A DNA stretch of 64,000 bases from an uncultured Acidobacteriaceae bacterium (GCA_903911925.1 CAIWFH010000110.1:1-64000); one strand, 5' to 3'; shown: positions 9,268 to 19,034, numbered from the stretch's first letter. Numbers and translations: made by a program. Notes: generated by a model from the letters alone, not told the origin.

Positions 9268-10131
9268 ATGCCTGGGATGCCGAGACGGGATTTCTTGAAG
9301 AGTGCGGCGGCCTTTGCCGCTGCGGCGAGCTTACTTACAGAGGGCGCGATGGAACTGCACGCCAACCCGCTGGGGATGCCGATTGGCTGCCAGACATGGC
9401 CGGTGCGAGAGATGATCGCCAAGGATTTTCCGGGGACGATCAAGGTGCTGGCCGATGCGGGATTCCAGATGATCGAGTTGTGCTCGCCGTTTGGCTATAG
9501 CGACTCGGGCTTTGCGGGGCTGGCGAAGTACAAGGGAACGGAAGTGCGCCGCATCCTGGCCGATGCCGGAGTGGGTTGCGTCAGTTCGCACTTCGGGCTG
9601 GATGCATTGCGGAAAGATCAGCAAGGCGCGATTGCCTGGGCTAAGGATGTGGGCCTGACGCAGATGCTGGTGGCCACGCTCAGCGGACCGGAAAAGCCGA
9701 CGATGGACGATGTGAAACGCGCGGCCGATGAATACAACAAGATGGGCGAGCAGGCGGCAAAGGCAGGCATTCAGCAGGGACTGCACAACGAGGGATTTGA
9801 GACCTCGATGGTGGAAGGCGAGCGGACCTATGACGTGCTGTTCGAGCTTCTCGATCCGAAGCTGGTGAAGTTTCAGTTCCAGGTTTCAACGATTGCCGAC
9901 GGGTTTGACGCGGCGGAGTATTTCACGAAATACCCGGGGCGGTTCATATCGATGCACGTGCAGGGCTGGTCGGCGGCGGAGAAAAAGATTGTGGCCGTGG
10001 GTCAGGACTCGCTGAATTGGAAGAGGATCTTCACCGCGGCGAAAGTTGGCGGGATCAAGAATTATTTTGTTGAGATGGATTTGGAATTGATGCGGGCCAG
10101 TGTGCCTTATTTGCGGAAGCTGCGGGTGTGA
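9268..10131 (+). CDS. Tat-exported sugar phosphate isomerase/epimerase-like TIM-barrel protein
   Basis: A 287-residue protein of the xylose-isomerase-like/AP endonuclease 2 superfamily. The N-terminus PRRDFLKSAAAFAAAASLL is a Tat-type signal. The barrel starts at IGCQTWPVREM (compare ELYSVREQM in the paralogues at 22892 and 25248). Further family landmarks are VSSHFGLDAL, GLHNEGFE (in place of the usual HNH metal-binding segment), FQFQVSTI (where the paralogues have MDCGWV), FISMHVQGW and YFVEMD. Several metal-ligand positions therefore differ from the two paralogues, so its catalytic state is uncertain. The upstream TTG (9265) abuts ATG 9268. The ATG, with GAGGAGG at 9257-9262, is the better start. 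Substrate unknown. Confidence 0.8.
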   Translation: MPGMPRRDFLKSAAAFAAAASLLTEGAMELHANPLGMPIGCQTWPVREMIAKDFPGTIKVLADAGFQMIELCSPFGYSDSGFAGLAKYKGTEVRRILADAGVGCVSSHFGLDALRKDQQGAIAWAKDVGLTQMLVATLSGPEKPTMDDVKRAADEYNKMGEQAAKAGIQQGLHNEGFETSMVEGERTYDVLFELLDPKLVKFQFQVSTIADGFDAAEYFTKYPGRFISMHVQGWSAAEKKIVAVGQDSLNWKRIFTAAKVGGIKNYFVEMDLELMRASVPYLRKLRV

Positions 10132-10166
10132 GGGACTTCGCGAATTTGAGCTAGAGAATTTCGGCG

Positions 10167-10466
10167 CTATTCGTCGAAGGCTTCTTCCAGATTCTGTCCG
10201 CCGTAAAAGACGCCAAGGATAGTCACGACGTTTCCCGTGATTTCAAAGGCGATGGAGACGCGCTTGCGAAAGCCGAAAACGCGCAGACCGGGGCGGATGT
10301 CGTCCCGCTGCGCGCCGCGGACGGGAAATGTCCTCAAGCTCTCGCACTGCTCAACAATGGCCTCGGTGTAGTTCGCGGCGATTTAGGGCGACGCCGCGGC
10401 GGCGATATGGGTATACAGGGCCACCAATTGTGCTTCGGCTTCCGGGGCGTACACGACCCTGGGCAT
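10167..10466 (-). pseudogene. parE: ParE-family toxin, disrupted by an in-frame TAA
   Basis: Too broken to form one long frame, but read by hand it is a 99-codon RelE/ParE-superfamily toxin. It starts MPRVVYAPEAEAQLVALYTH and ends with the typical RPGLRVFGFRKRVSIAFE and VTILGVFYGGQNLEEAF. Codon 28 is TAA (10383-10385), where homologous context (ASP-stop-IAANYTEAIVEQC) suggests GAA (Glu). The ATG overlaps the parD stop codon by one base (TAATG), the usual translationally coupled arrangement. The mutation removes about 70% of the toxin, so the locus is probably a toxin-dead, antitoxin-alive remnant unless the stop is a sequencing error. Confidence 0.85.
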
Positions 10467-10744
10467 TATCCGGCCTTGCGCGAGGACTTATGAGCGGCAG
10501 CAAGCGAGGCGCGCACTTTCTTAGCCGATACTGCACGTGCCGGGTTTGCCTTCATGGCGTCGTAGGCCGGAGCAACTTCATTTTGTAACCATGCATCGAG
10601 TGCACGCTCATGAGCCCGAAGTGCCCGCAAGCCGTCGCGGACGACCTCGCTCTCAGAGGCGTACTCACCGGACTGGACCTTGGCGCGGACCATTTCAGCC
10701 ATTTCATGAGTGAGGGTGATGCTGAATTGCCGGGTGGTGCGCAT
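10466..10744 (-). CDS. parD: ParD-family antitoxin
   Basis: A 92-residue ribbon-helix-helix antitoxin (CC2985/ParD type). The N-terminal beta strand and helices RQFSITLTHEMAEMVRAKVQ and YASESEVVRDGLRALRAHE are the family signature; the C-terminal tail is basic and Ala-rich and would wrap the toxin. It lies directly upstream of the disrupted parE with a one-base overlap. ParD proteins neutralise ParE, a gyrase poison, and repress their own operon by binding the promoter. With parE broken, the antitoxin may persist as an orphan that could neutralise related toxins. Confidence 0.88.
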   Translation of the reverse strand: MRTTRQFSITLTHEMAEMVRAKVQSGEYASESEVVRDGLRALRAHERALDAWLQNEVAPAYDAMKANPARAVSAKKVRASLAAAHKSSRKAG

Positions 10745-10868
10745 GGGCGGCCTCCGTTTCAGTGGGATTCTATCCTACTCTCCGATTCGAATCCAGAGGC
10801 CCGCAAAGCGGACATCCCGAAAGTGTTCGGGATGTCCGCTGTGTTTCCGGGTCGATTTGCCAATCAAG

Positions 10869-12872
10869 CTACTGCGATGGAGGTTTTTCTCTCTTCTCTT
10901 TCTCCGGGGGTTTCCTCTCGGGTGCCTGTTGCTTTGATGGGGATGGAGGCATGGGCCTGGCGGTTGGCGGCGGCGGCGCCGACTTGACCTCTGCGGGCGG
11001 CGGAGCAGGCCTGACGGCGGGAGGAGGCTGTACTGGCCGGGCCTCCTGCGTTGGAGGCTGTGGAGGCCTGTTTGCCGCAGGCGGTGGAGTTGGAGGCACC
11101 GGCTCGGAGCGGCTATTTCCGGGGCGGTACTCAGGCTGGGCTGCGGCAGGATTTTGCGGCGTGGCTGGAATGCGGTTTGGTTGAACTGGAGGAACGGGGC
11201 GCTGGGTTGCGGCGGGCGGCAGCATCGGGGCAGCCGGGCGCTGTGCGGCGGCGCTGGGCAGGTTGGCTGGTTTGCCAACGACAGCGGTTGCGGGTTTGCC
11301 CGCGGGCGCTACCTTGACCAGGGGCCGGGCGGAAACGACGCCGGCCGGGGGACGCATGCTTTGCAACTCCGTTTTCGCCACGGGCTGCCCGGGATGCGCT
11401 TCCAGGGCCTGCTGCTGTTTGGCGAACGGGACCGGGGGCGGCGGAGGCGGGCGCTTGGCCACCACCTGCCGGCTCATGACTGCGGCCGGGGGCGCGGCGA
11501 CGTGGCCAGCCGTGGAAGCATGGGCTCCGAGCAAGCTTTGATGGGTGGGGGCAACGGCGACCCGCATGCTGACGGGCGCTGAGGCAATTTGCTGGGCGTT
11601 TACCGCGACAGCGGCGCGGCCCACGGGTTGCGCGCCGGCAAAGGCACCTTGAGGAACAGCTGTTACCGCACCACGCACGTTCCTGTTCGCGTAGTTCACA
11701 TTGACGATGGTGGTGCTCTTGTTGATGACGGTGGTGTTGTAGACATTGGTAACGATGGTGGTGTTGACCGTGGTGTTGCTGACATTGACGCGGTTCATGT
11801 AGCCGCGACTGACCTGGTATGGAGGCACGTAGACTTCGCGGGGCCCGAGCGGGAACCAGGCAACCTTGCCGCCGAACCCAGCGCCTCCGCCGCCGAAGAA
11901 GACCACGAGGGCGGGCGCATACACTGCGCGCACCTGCACCGGCCCGGCAACCCAACCCCATCGCCCGCCAACGCTCACCCAGCGTCCGTAATGGAAGGGT
12001 GCGTATCCCCAGGGGGAGTCATCGACCCAGGTGTACCCCCAGGGCTCGATCCAATCCCAATGGCCGGAGTGGTAGGGCGCCCAGCCGGCCTCGATGTGCG
12101 GAAACCAGATGTGGCCATAGTTCGCGTCGTCGCGCCAGTCGCCGTTTTCATCCAGATCTTCATAGCCCACGACGTCAGGGGAGAGATACCGCGCCGAGGC
12201 CGACTGATCGTAGCGGCGGTCGCGGTCGTTTGCCCAGTTATCGAATGGGTCGCGGCCATAGATATCTTCAACGTTGGCGTTGAGCGAATCGGTGCCATAG
12301 AAGGTGCCGCGCTGCCCGCCGTTGAGCGTGTAGGTCTGGCCGCCGCCGGTGGCCTGGCCCGCGCCATCGCGCAGGCTGACGACTGTGTAACCGCCGTCGG
12401 GGCTGGCATCGATGCGGTAGCTTCCGGGCTGGGATGCGGTGAAGGCAAGATTCGGCGTGTCCACTTCGAAATAGTCGTCCTGGTCGAGGCGGCGCACGCG
12501 CACGTTGATGGAGCCGGACGAAAGCTGCATCTGAACAGTGTGGTCGTCGAGCGAGAGGAACGAGAAGCCGGTATTTTCGCTCAAGCGAATTACAGCCGAC
12601 CCAAGCTGCAACTCGGCGCGCGATTGCTGGTCGGTCCACAGCTGGTCGCCGGTGGTCATGGGGCGATTGGGCACGGCCTGCACCCAATCGTCAACGCCGG
12701 CGGGCTGGAAAGAAACCGAGCCTTCGATATAGCCGAGCCGGGCAACACGTGTGGGGGGATCGTTTCCCTCATCGCCGTCCTGGGCTGTGAGGCAGAGGGG
12801 CAAGACTGCGGCAGTGAGCGCAAAAGCGAAACATGCGCCGAGAAAGCCTAACTTCCCAAGTTTCTTGTTCAT
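10869..12872 (-). CDS. Secreted FecR-domain / DUF6600-like protein with Pro/Ala-rich tail
   Basis: A 667-residue protein from ATG 12872 (AAAGGA upstream). An N-terminal signal peptide (KLGKLGFLGACFAFALTAAVLP) is followed by a FecR-like beta domain (about 40-200), with RVARLGYIEGSVSFQPAG, GDQLWTDQQSRAELQLGSA and FEVDTPNLAFT. Next comes a Trp/Gly/Tyr-rich section (GYTWVDDSPWGYAPFHYGRW) as in acidobacterial DUF6600 proteins. After that lies a striking Asn/Thr/Val stretch (VNVSNTTVNTTIVTNVYNTT) and finally more than 200 residues of Pro/Ala-rich disorder. No membrane segment follows the signal. Likely periplasmic or surface-associated; function unknown. A long antisense frame covers it but has no family features. 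Confidence 0.78.
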   Translation of the reverse strand: MNKKLGKLGFLGACFAFALTAAVLPLCLTAQDGDEGNDPPTRVARLGYIEGSVSFQPAGVDDWVQAVPNRPMTTGDQLWTDQQSRAELQLGSAVIRLSENTGFSFLSLDDHTVQMQLSSGSINVRVRRLDQDDYFEVDTPNLAFTASQPGSYRIDASPDGGYTVVSLRDGAGQATGGGQTYTLNGGQRGTFYGTDSLNANVEDIYGRDPFDNWANDRDRRYDQSASARYLSPDVVGYEDLDENGDWRDDANYGHIWFPHIEAGWAPYHSGHWDWIEPWGYTWVDDSPWGYAPFHYGRWVSVGGRWGWVAGPVQVRAVYAPALVVFFGGGGAGFGGKVAWFPLGPREVYVPPYQVSRGYMNRVNVSNTTVNTTIVTNVYNTTVINKSTTIVNVNYANRNVRGAVTAVPQGAFAGAQPVGRAAVAVNAQQIASAPVSMRVAVAPTHQSLLGAHASTAGHVAAPPAAVMSRQVVAKRPPPPPPVPFAKQQQALEAHPGQPVAKTELQSMRPPAGVVSARPLVKVAPAGKPATAVVGKPANLPSAAAQRPAAPMLPPAATQRPVPPVQPNRIPATPQNPAAAQPEYRPGNSRSEPVPPTPPPAANRPPQPPTQEARPVQPPPAVRPAPPPAEVKSAPPPPTARPMPPSPSKQQAPERKPPEKEKREKPPSQ

Positions 12873-13156
12873 AGGTGATCCTTTTGTTCGAATTTCAATA
12901 TTCGCTTCCGGCTTCAAGAGCCGGGCTGGCTGATACTTGAAGTACCAGTAACTTCGATGCCAAGGATTGCGGCCCGGGCAAACTTGCGATTTGCGAAGCT
13001 GCCTACGGGAACCATTCAAACGCAACCAGTGGCAAACACGCTGTATAAGTGTGCACACGAAAGAGGGCGATCAAGCCGGGTGGATATGAAACGCGAGCTT
13101 CTTGCTCCAACATACCCGCACGTGTTTGACTTGTCCCCGAAGGCGGACCGAGACAG

Positions 13157-14641
13157 ATGGCCTACATCCTTGCACTGGACCAGGGGACGACGAGTTCCCG
13201 CGCGATTCTTTTTGACGAGGCGGGAAAGATTGCCGCCGTGGCGCAGCATGAGTTTGAGCAGTTCTATCCGCAGGCGGGATGGGTGGAGCACGACCCTACC
13301 GAGATACTGACCAGCCAACTTGCCTGTGCGGTGGAAGTGCTGGGGCGGGCGGGCGCTCGGCCCAGGGACGTGGCGGCGATTGGCATAACCAACCAGCGCG
13401 AAACGGTGATTGTGTGGGATCGCGCGACGGGCAAACCGATTCACCCGGCAATTGTGTGGCAAGACCGACGCACTGCTGCGCGGTGTGCGGAATTGGAAGA
13501 GAGCGGGGTTGGGGACGATGTTTCGAACCGCACAGGGCTGGTGCTGGACCCGTATTTTTCGGCGACCAAGGTGGGCTGGATACTGGACCATGTGCCGGGC
13601 GCGCGGGCTCGGGCAGAACGCGGCGAGTTGGCCTTTGGCACGGTGGACAGCTGGCTGATCTGGCACCTTACGAGCGGCGACCGGCATGTGACGGACGTGA
13701 CCAATGCCTCAAGGACGCTGCTTTACAACATTGTGAAGGGCGAGTGGGATGCGGAGATGCTGCGCCTGTTTGGCGTTCCGGAAAGCATGCTGCCCGAAGT
13801 TGTGTGGTCAAGCGAGCGTGTGGGCGAGGTGACGACCACGCTGGGACTAGGCGGGGTGGCCATTGCAGGAATTGCCGGCGACCAGCAGGCGGCGCTGTTT
13901 GGGCAACTGTGCTGGGGCGCTGGCGAGGCCAAGAACACTTACGGGACGGGTTGCTTTCTGCTGCAGAATATCGGAACGAAATTTGTACGGTCTAAGCACC
14001 GGCTGATTACTACGCTGGCGGCGAGCACGCAGCACCGGTTGGAGTATGCGTTTGAGGGCAGCATCTTTATCGGCGGGGCGGTGGTACAGTGGCTGCGGGA
14101 TAATTTGAAAATCATTGGTTCCTCGGCAGAGGTTGAGGCTCTGGCGGCCGGTGTGCCGGATACGGGCGGCGTGGTGTTTGTGCCGGCGTTTGTGGGGCTG
14201 GGCGCGCCGCACTGGGATGCGCATGCGGGCGGCCTGCTGATTGGGCTGCGCCGCGACACCAGCGCAGGACATATCGCCCGGGCTGCGCTGGAGAGCATCG
14301 CCTTCCAGGTGGCCGACGTGCTGGAAGCAGTGGAGAGCGAGACCACGCCCCTGGCAGCGCTGCGCGTGGATGGCGGCGCTTCAGTGAACGATTTGTTGAT
14401 GCAGTTCCAGGCGGATATGCTTGGGGTTCCGGTCGTCCGGCCGCAGGTGACGGAGACCACCGCCTTGGGCGCGGCCTACCTGGCCGGGCTGGCGACGGGC
14501 TTCTGGGCGGGGCCTGACGAGTTGCGCGCGAAGAGGCAGGGCGATGCGCGGTTCGAGCCGAAGATGGATGCAAGTGAGCGGGCATCGCGGCGGGGTTTGT
14601 GGCGCAGGGCGGTGGAGCGGGCCAAGGGCTGGGGCGAGTGA
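13157..14641 (+). CDS. glpK: Glycerol kinase
   Basis: A 494-residue FGGY-family kinase that phosphorylates glycerol to sn-glycerol 3-phosphate in the cytoplasm. Seen: the N-terminal phosphate-binding block [16 protein letters not shown], the substrate-side segment [23 protein letters not shown], the FGGY-type region [13 protein letters not shown], and the C-terminal signature [25 protein letters not shown]. Length matches bacterial GlpK. The next gene on the same strand is glpD, so the pair forms a glycerol catabolic unit. No facilitator (glpF) or repressor (glpR) is nearby. The spacer of 272 bases before glpD contains a strong perfect hairpin. Confidence 0.97.
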   Translation: MAYILALDQGTTSSRAILFDEAGKIAAVAQHEFEQFYPQAGWVEHDPTEILTSQLACAVEVLGRAGARPRDVAAIGITNQRETVIVWDRATGKPIHPAIVWQDRRTAARCAELEESGVGDDVSNRTGLVLDPYFSATKVGWILDHVPGARARAERGELAFGTVDSWLIWHLTSGDRHVTDVTNASRTLLYNIVKGEWDAEMLRLFGVPESMLPEVVWSSERVGEVTTTLGLGGVAIAGIAGDQQAALFGQLCWGAGEAKNTYGTGCFLLQNIGTKFVRSKHRLITTLAASTQHRLEYAFEGSIFIGGAVVQWLRDNLKIIGSSAEVEALAAGVPDTGGVVFVPAFVGLGAPHWDAHAGGLLIGLRRDTSAGHIARAALESIAFQVADVLEAVESETTPLAALRVDGGASVNDLLMQFQADMLGVPVVRPQVTETTALGAAYLAGLATGFWAGPDELRAKRQGDARFEPKMDASERASRRGLWRRAVERAKGWGE

Positions 14642-14715
14642 GGGAGAGTGCATCCCAATCTGGCGACAAAGACAGAATCGTCGCGAGAGTGGGGAACCCG
14701 GCGAGTGGGATGCGA

Positions 14716-14751
14716 GGTATCCCACATCTCAAATGCGAGATGTGGGATACC
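14716..14751. repeat. Mosaic palindromic repeat, copy 2 (perfect 15-bp hairpin)
   Basis: GGTATCCCACATCTC, loop AAATGC, GAGATGTGGGATACC: a perfect 15-bp inverted repeat in the glpK-glpD spacer. Here the outer flank is also self-complementary, unlike other copies whose right flank is GGGCACC. It could attenuate or process the glpKD transcript. Confidence 0.85.
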
Positions 14752-14794
14752 CGGCTGGATTGCGAGCTGTAGTCAAGAACGTTGGATCGAGTTT

Positions 14795-14841
14795 GGCAAG
14801 TTAGCCCGCGCTGCGCGCGGTTGGCGAGTTAGCAAGTTAGC
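14795..14841. repeat. Short-period intergenic repeat (GCAAGTTA type)
   Basis: GGCAAGTTAGCC, then GGCGAGTTAGCAAGTTAGC, flank a small CGCGCTGCGCGCG palindrome. The unit GCRAGTTA recurs with a period of eight. A related array (AGCAAGTC) follows dnaA at about 58793-58827. Confidence 0.55.
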
Positions 14842-14913
14842 GGCCTTGCCGCTTGGTGCAGATCCCATTCCAATGGGACTAGCGGCGGGCGGAAGAGCGA
14901 AAGGAAAGTAACG

Positions 14914-16491
14914 ATGCGACGGGAAGAGATGGTGGGCCGGATTCGCGAGCGGTTTGAAGCGCAGATACCGTGGGACATTGCGGTGATCGGCGGCGGGGCA
15001 ACCGGGGTTGGGGTGGCTGTGGATGCGGCGGCACGCGGGTTGAGCGTGGTGCTGGTGGAGGCGCACGACTTTTGCAAAGGCACCAGCAGCCGCAGCACGA
15101 AGCTGGTTCACGGCGGGGTGCGGTACCTTGAGCAGGGCAACATTCCACTGGTGATGTCGGCCTTGAAAGAGCGGGGGCTGATGCGGCAGAATGCACCGCA
15201 CCTGGTGCACGACCTGGCGTTTGTGGTGCCGAACTACTCGTGGTGGGAGGCGCCGTTTTACGGGATCGGGCTGAAGCTCTACGACCTGCTGGCGGGCAAG
15301 TATGGATTTGGCGCGTCGAAGCTGCTGTCAAGGGACGAGACCCTGGCGCGGCTGCCGGCGTTGGAGCCGGAGGGGCTGCTGGGCGGCGTTGTCTACTACG
15401 ATGGGCAGTTTGACGATGCGCGGCTGCTTATTCATTTGGCGATGACGGCGGCCGACCAGGGCGCGACACTGGTGAATTATTGCCCGGCGACGGGATTGCT
15501 GCGCGACGCCGACGGCTATGTGAACGGCGTAACGGCGCGGGACGAAGAGACCGGGGAAGTGCTGACGATTCCTGCGCGCATCGTGGTGAATGCGACCGGG
15601 GTGTTTACGGATTCAATACGGCGCATGGCAGACCCCGAAGCTGAACCGCTGGTGGTGACGAGCCAGGGAATCCACCTGGTTTTCGAGCGGTCGTTTTTGA
15701 AGGGCGACACGGCGCTGATGGTTCCGCGGACCAGCGATGGGCGGGTGCTGTTTGTGATTCCGTGGCATGGACACGCGGTGGCGGGGACCACCGACACGCC
15801 AGTGGATGCGCCGAGTCTGGAGCCTCGCGCATTGGAAGAGGAGATCGAGTTTGTGCTGGAGACAGCGGCGCGCTACCTGACGCGGCGGCCCAGCCGCAAA
15901 GATGTGCTGGCGGTGTATGTGGGGCTTCGGCCGCTGGTGAAGGGCGAGGGCAAGACGTCGGCGCTCTCAAGAGATCATGTCATCCACGTGGATACGTCTG
16001 GGCTGCTGACCATCACCGGCGGCAAGTGGACGACGTACCGGCACATGGCAGAAGACTGCGTGAATCACGCGATTTCGCTGGGGCAGCTGCAGGATATGGA
16101 GTGCACAACCAAGAACCTGAAGATTCATGGGTACATGGAAGATTCCGCGGCGCTGGGAAGCCTGGAGGTCTACGGCTCGGATGCGGAGGCGATCCAGACG
16201 ATTGCGCGCGATCCGAAACTGGCGGCGCGGCTGCATCCGGATTTGCCGTATATTGCAGCCGAGGTGGTGTGGGCAGCGCGGGCAGAGATGGCGCGAACGG
16301 TGGAAGACGTGCTGGCGCGGCATACGCGGGCACTGTTTCTGAATGCGGCTGCGGCGATTGCGATGGCCGAACCGGTGGCCAGGCTTCTGGCTGCTGAACT
16401 GGGGCGCGACGAGGCCTGGGTTGCAGCGCAGGTTGCGGAGTTTAGCGCGTTGGCGGAGCAGTATCGAGTGAGCGCCAGCGTACCTGCTTAG
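14914..16491 (+). CDS. glpD: Aerobic glycerol-3-phosphate dehydrogenase
   Basis: A 525-residue FAD-dependent, membrane-associated enzyme that oxidises glycerol 3-phosphate to dihydroxyacetone phosphate and passes electrons to quinone. The Rossmann FAD motif is DIAVIGGGATGVGVAVDAAARG (about residues 22-43). Next come the family signature SSRSTKLVHGGVRYLEQGN, the core motif GKTSALSRDHVI, TITGGKWTTYRHMAED, and a C-terminal helical DAO domain (ARAEMARTVEDVLARHTRALF). The ATG at 14914 has AAAGGA upstream. It follows glpK on the same strand and completes the route from glycerol to glycolysis. Confidence 0.96.
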   Translation: MRREEMVGRIRERFEAQIPWDIAVIGGGATGVGVAVDAAARGLSVVLVEAHDFCKGTSSRSTKLVHGGVRYLEQGNIPLVMSALKERGLMRQNAPHLVHDLAFVVPNYSWWEAPFYGIGLKLYDLLAGKYGFGASKLLSRDETLARLPALEPEGLLGGVVYYDGQFDDARLLIHLAMTAADQGATLVNYCPATGLLRDADGYVNGVTARDEETGEVLTIPARIVVNATGVFTDSIRRMADPEAEPLVVTSQGIHLVFERSFLKGDTALMVPRTSDGRVLFVIPWHGHAVAGTTDTPVDAPSLEPRALEEEIEFVLETAARYLTRRPSRKDVLAVYVGLRPLVKGEGKTSALSRDHVIHVDTSGLLTITGGKWTTYRHMAEDCVNHAISLGQLQDMECTTKNLKIHGYMEDSAALGSLEVYGSDAEAIQTIARDPKLAARLHPDLPYIAAEVVWAARAEMARTVEDVLARHTRALFLNAAAAIAMAEPVARLLAAELGRDEAWVAAQVAEFSALAEQYRVSASVPA

Positions 16492-16509
16492 TGGGAGCAA
16501 GTGAGCTCT

Positions 16510-16555
16510 GTGGTATCCCACATCTCAAAGCCGAGATGTGGGGCACCCTCGGTAT
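16510..16555. repeat. Mosaic palindromic repeat, copy 3 (CATCTC stem)
   Basis: GTGGTATCCCACATCTC, AAAGCC, GAGATGTGGGGCACCC. It lies between glpD (+) and the convergent ADOP permease (-), where it could act as a bidirectional transcription end. Confidence 0.8.
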
Positions 16556-16577
16556 CGGGCAGTGTGAAAGCACCACA

Positions 16578-19034
16578 TTACTCGGTGCGCAGGGCTTGCA
16601 TGGGGTTGAGTTTGGCGGCGCGGGTTGCGGGTAGCCAGACGGCGAGCAGTGCGACCGCGGCGAGGATCACCGGCACGGTTACAAATACAGCAGGGTCCCA
16701 GGGCTTGACGCCGAAAAGAAAACTGGCGATGAGGCGCGTCAGTCCGAAGGCTGCCGCAATGCCGACGGCGACGCCGATGATGGCGAGTCTCATGCCATGC
16801 CAGACAACCAGTTTGCGAATGGTGGCGCGGTCGGCTCCTAATGCCATGCGGATGCCGATCTCCTGCGTGCGCTGCTGGACCGAGTAAGCCATGAGGCCGT
16901 AGATGCCGATGGCGGCAAGGACCAACGCAACCGCGCCGAAGATGGTGAGCAGCAGCATGTTGAAGCTGTCGCGGGCGGTGGAGCGAACGACAATCTCATC
17001 CATCGGGCGCACACGCGCTACGGGAAATCCGCCGCTAGCCTGACGCAGCTGTTCGGTTACGGCGTCGATGGCCTGGCGCGGGTCGCCGTGGGTGCGGACC
17101 AGCCAGCCAACCGGGCCGATGCGGGCGTTCAGCGCCGTCATTCCATCGGTCACCTGCGCCTGGGGGACGATCATGAGCGGACGCGGATCGCGGTTGAGGC
17201 CGCCGTCGTGGATGTCGCCGACAATCCCGATGATCTGGCGTGCGGGCTCCTCAAAATCGGGCCCGACGCCTTTGCCGATAATCATCTGTTGGCCGACCGG
17301 GTTCTCCTTGGGCCAGTACTTGTTGGCCATGGCCTGGTTGATGAGGACCACGCCGGGCGCGGCGGCGGTGTCGCTGTCAGTAAAATCGCGGCCGCGGAGG
17401 ATGGGGATTTTGAAGACGCTGAAGTAGCCGGGGGAGGCGTTCATCCAGCCGGCGCCGTTGTCCTCCTCGCCGGGTTTGGCGGGCGGACGGCCGACGACAC
17501 TGAAGGGAAGGCCAAAGCCGCCTTCGAGTGGCAGGCAGCAGGTGGAGGCGGCGGCCTCGACGCCGGGGATGGCGCGCAGGCGGTCGCGGCCATCGCGCGA
17601 GAGTTGGGCAACGCCCGCCGCTTTCTGGTAGCGGTCGCCGGTGAGCGACATTTCCATGGTGAGCACGTTGTGGGTATCGAAGCCTGGGTTGACGGCTCGC
17701 AAGGCAATGAACGTGCGGATGAGCAGCGCCGCGCCAATGAGCAGAACCAGCGCCAGCGAAACTTCGCTTATGACAAGCAGAGAGCGGGCCTTGCTTTGCC
17801 GGAAACTGGCGCCGGTGCGGCTGCCGCTCTCTTTGAGCGTGGAGTTGAGGTCGGCGCGCGAGGCGCTGATGGCGGGAAAAAGTCCGAAGAGGATTCCTGT
17901 GAGGAACGAGACGGCGAGGGTGAAGCCGAGGACGCGCCAGTCAACGCCGACGGCGGCGCCGTTTTCTCCGATGCGCGGGAGGCCGGCGGGACTGACGGCG
18001 AGCAGCGCGCGGACTCCAGCGAAGCCAAGAGCAAGGCCGAGGACGCCGCCAGAGATTGAGAGCAAGACGCTCTCAGTAAGCAACTGGCGGATGATGCGCG
18101 CGCGGCCGGCGCCCAGGGCGGAGCGGATGGCGAACTCGCGCTTGCGGCCAGTGGCGCGGACAAGAAGGAGATTGGCGACGTTGGCGCAGGCGATGAGCAG
18201 GACAAGGCCGACCGCGCCCAGCAGGACCAGCAGAGACGAACGGACGCCGCTGACGATGGTGTCGCGCAAGGGCTGGACTGCGAAGCCCATTTTCGGTTCG
18301 CCGGCTGGATAGGTGCGATGGAACTCGGCGGCGGCCAGCTTCATTTGCGCGTTGGCCTGGGCCAGCGTGACGCCGGGCTTGAGCATTGCCGAAGCCAGAA
18401 AATAATGGCCCTGGTTGGTGCTGTTGGGCTCGAACTGGAAGGGGAGCCAGATGTCCGCTTCGGGATCGGTTTGGAAAGACTGCGCCAGGACACCAATGAT
18501 GGTGTAAGGCTCGTTGCCCAGCGAGAGCGAGGTGCCGACGACTTTCGGGTTTCCGCCGAACTTGCGCTGCCAGAGGCCGTAGCTGAGCACGATAACCTTG
18601 CCGCCGTTGGGCAGGTCCTCCTGCTGAGTAAAGGTGCGGCCCAGCATGACCGGCGCGCCGAAGAGACGGAAGTACCCCTCGGTCACGTGGATGCCGTGGA
18701 CCTGCTCGGGGCGGTCGCCGGTGATGTTGAAGCCGGGACCGCCGAAGTCGTAGGCGGCAACTTCCTTGAAGACGCCGGTCTGATGCTGCCAGATGTGGAA
18801 CTTGGTGATCGACGCAGCGTCGCCGTTGCCATCGGGATAGGTGCTCTGAAACTGCACGATGCGGTCGGCGTCAGGGTAGGCGAGCGGCTTGAGCAGAACG
18901 GCATTGACCACGGTGAAAATGGCGGTGTTGGTGCCGATGCCCAAGGCCAATGCAGCAACCGCGGCGATGGTGAAGCCGGGGTTCTTGATGAACATGTGCA
19001 GGGAGTGCTTGATGTCATTCCAGAGGTTGTTCAA
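16578..19034 (-). CDS. ADOP-type ABC transporter permease (MacB/FtsX repeats)
   Basis: About 818 residues from TTG 19034, which has GGAG eight bases upstream. The longer frame to 19196 would run into a palindromic repeat and is unlikely. Architecture is [periplasmic MacB core domain + FtsX permease] twice: the first TM helix NPGFTIAAVAALALGIGTN, AIFTVVNAVLLKPLAYPD, then RSALGAGRARIIRQLLTESVLL in the first FtsX domain and GIRMALGADRATIRKLVVWHG in the second. This is the acidobacterial duplicated orphan permease layout. No ATPase (macB/lolD) gene is adjacent, as expected for orphans. MacB-type permeases move substrates within the periplasm or drive efflux. The substrate is unknown. Confidence 0.9.
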   Translation of the reverse strand: MNNLWNDIKHSLHMFIKNPGFTIAAVAALALGIGTNTAIFTVVNAVLLKPLAYPDADRIVQFQSTYPDGNGDAASITKFHIWQHQTGVFKEVAAYDFGGPGFNITGDRPEQVHGIHVTEGYFRLFGAPVMLGRTFTQQEDLPNGGKVIVLSYGLWQRKFGGNPKVVGTSLSLGNEPYTIIGVLAQSFQTDPEADIWLPFQFEPNSTNQGHYFLASAMLKPGVTLAQANAQMKLAAAEFHRTYPAGEPKMGFAVQPLRDTIVSGVRSSLLVLLGAVGLVLLIACANVANLLLVRATGRKREFAIRSALGAGRARIIRQLLTESVLLSISGGVLGLALGFAGVRALLAVSPAGLPRIGENGAAVGVDWRVLGFTLAVSFLTGILFGLFPAISASRADLNSTLKESGSRTGASFRQSKARSLLVISEVSLALVLLIGAALLIRTFIALRAVNPGFDTHNVLTMEMSLTGDRYQKAAGVAQLSRDGRDRLRAIPGVEAAASTCCLPLEGGFGLPFSVVGRPPAKPGEEDNGAGWMNASPGYFSVFKIPILRGRDFTDSDTAAAPGVVLINQAMANKYWPKENPVGQQMIIGKGVGPDFEEPARQIIGIVGDIHDGGLNRDPRPLMIVPQAQVTDGMTALNARIGPVGWLVRTHGDPRQAIDAVTEQLRQASGGFPVARVRPMDEIVVRSTARDSFNMLLLTIFGAVALVLAAIGIYGLMAYSVQQRTQEIGIRMALGADRATIRKLVVWHGMRLAIIGVAVGIAAAFGLTRLIASFLFGVKPWDPAVFVTVPVILAAVALLAVWLPATRAAKLNPMQALRTE

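Noticed and set aside
11589..12851. 420-residue open frame opposite the FecR-like gene
   Set aside because: The FecR-like frame has a signal peptide and recognisable domain; the antisense frame has neither.
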